A stretch of DNA of 64,000 nt from Bacillus sp. 491mf (GTDB taxonomy: Bacteria > Bacillota > Bacilli > Bacillales > Bacillaceae_G), in contig NZ_FOLV01000011.1 of the NCBI RefSeq assembly GCF_900112415.1, forward strand, positions 78,273-142,272. The letters run 5' to 3'. The notes under the pieces are model-generated. The model had not been told where the DNA came from and did no database searches. It saw nothing but the letters and a program-made list of their open reading frames with translations. Shown here one piece after another: positions 63,468-64,000 of this stretch. Numbering within the stretch: position 1 is the stretch's first letter; each line of letters opens with the position of its first letter. The translations under genes were made by a program, and so were the position numbers.

Positions 63468-63644
63468 TCTGAGGCCTGGAAACAGTATCAATTACGTCAC
63501 AGCTATGCTACACATATGATTAACAACAGTGCGCCATTTGAAGTGATACAAAGCTTACTTGGTCATGAGAAGAGTGAAATCACGAGAATATATGCTCAGC
63601 TGAGTGGAAAGTTGAGACACGATTTTTATATTAAATATTTTTGA
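63468..63644 (+). pseudogene. Tyrosine recombinase C-terminal fragment
   Basis: The last roughly 58 residues of a phage-integrase-family enzyme: YQLRHSYATHMINNSAPFEV, then LGHEKSEITRIYAQ. It retains the catalytic Arg (LRHS), His (LGH) and the nucleophilic Tyr (RIYAQ). There is no start codon or N-terminal domain, and a stop precedes the frame. A relic of an integrated or transposed element. Confidence 0.8.
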
Positions 63645-63926
63645 AAGCTACTGAAATTAATCTTTAATCAAAATCGAGGCGTGCATATAAAAAGACGTAT
63701 CTTTTTGAATTGGGTCATTTAATGGAATTAGGATACTAACATGCAAGGACGATGTTGAATTAAATTTTCTGTGGTGAAGAATCTATCATATCTTTCGAGA
63801 GGACTCCTACCTCTAAACATATGTGAAGGTGGTGAGGTGAATCGAAAAAATATTTTATTTTCAAGTAAATAAATAGAAACGTACGTTCTTGTTTTGGTAT
63901 AATACCCTTAACAAGGAGGTGAAAAA

Positions 63927-64000
63927 ATGACAACGGAAAATCAAATACATTATAAAACTCTTCAGATTTGGATTAAAAAAGGACATCGTATGTATTCTTA
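63927..64000 (+). CDS. TnpB-family protein, N-terminus only (runs off window)
   Basis: ATG 63927 with a strong AACAAGGAGGTG site. The visible 24 residues (TENQIHYKTLQIWIKKGHRM) resemble the N-terminal strand/helix of IS200/IS605 TnpB (compare EYAAYQIEIKRGDKLY in the relic at 33.7 kb). The upstream GC-richer block around 63795-63845 may be the element left end. The rest lies beyond the window, so the assignment is tentative. Confidence 0.55.
   Translation, partial: MTTENQIHYKTLQIWIKKGHRMYS

Overview
The window is a low-GC Gram-positive chromosome segment. It almost certainly comes from a member of the Bacillus cereus group. The evidence is the tandem B. cereus-type OppA lipoproteins, the bacillithiol genes yojF/bshB2, the M4 neutral protease, the sqhC-fabG-aldehyde dehydrogenase block, purine-rich Shine-Dalgarno sites with many TTG/GTG starts, and several copies of a roughly 155-bp TTTAT/ATAAA-flanked repeat that matches the B. 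cereus-group bcr1 element. No rRNA or tRNA genes and no CRISPR array were seen.

Layout. 1-3.5 kb: two near-identical oligopeptide-binding lipoproteins in tandem (the first is cut by the window edge). 3.6-5.7 kb: a methyltransferase, a Gly/Cys-rich small protein, an unknown gene and a P1-peptidase pseudogene fused to an IS3-type remnant. 6.0-11.9 kb: a large membrane VWA protein and a 1120-aa divergent tubulin/FtsZ-like GTPase, with a bcr1 repeat between them and a small acidic ORF after them. 12-19.6 kb: a structured-RNA candidate, a CarD-type regulator, DUF1294, RarD, YuiD, squalene-hopene-type cyclase, FabG-like reductase and aldehyde dehydrogenase. 20-26.3 kb: YhdT/PanF pantothenate import, a solitary RsgA C-terminal fragment, nucleoside hydrolase, a serine hydrolase and an argininosuccinate-lyase-like enzyme.

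26.3-30 kb: a TnpB-only IS200/IS605-type element has split an acetyltransferase gene exactly after TTTAAC, followed by a ferritin-like gene, a nonsense-mutated NUDIX gene and an acetate-transporter family gene. 30.5-34.9 kb: a phosphodiester glycosidase family protein, a cold-shock protein preceded by a hairpin-terminated leader, a DEDDh exonuclease, a decayed second TnpB and a kinase-like protein. 35.1-40.7 kb: a tightly overlapping operon of PIG-L deacetylase, GT4 glycosyltransferase, ATP-grasp ligase, APH-type kinase and a second GT4. The content looks like an amino-sugar conjugate pathway that I cannot assign to a known product. 41-47.3 kb: unknown and DUF3900 proteins, a VanW lipoprotein, a DinB protein, an acetyltransferase and a secreted M36 metalloprotease.

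47.5-54.2 kb: Bcr/CflA efflux, IlvA, an ArsB/NhaD-type permease, YojF/BshB2 and a DUF2642 protein. 54.5-64 kb: an extra FabH, two acetyltransferases (one broken), NUDIX, an IS66 remnant beside an orphan Fur-box-like site, DUF1657, a phospholipase-D family protein, the M4 protease, a frameshifted alpha/beta hydrolase, a tyrosine-recombinase remnant and the start of a third tnpB.

The most interesting loci are the VWA/tubulin-like pair and the five-gene sugar operon. Next are the TnpB insertion, whose element-adjacent guide would match its own empty target site, and the unassigned structured RNA at 12.2 kb. The right third of the window is rich in decayed genes, which fits an accessory, rearrangement-prone region.
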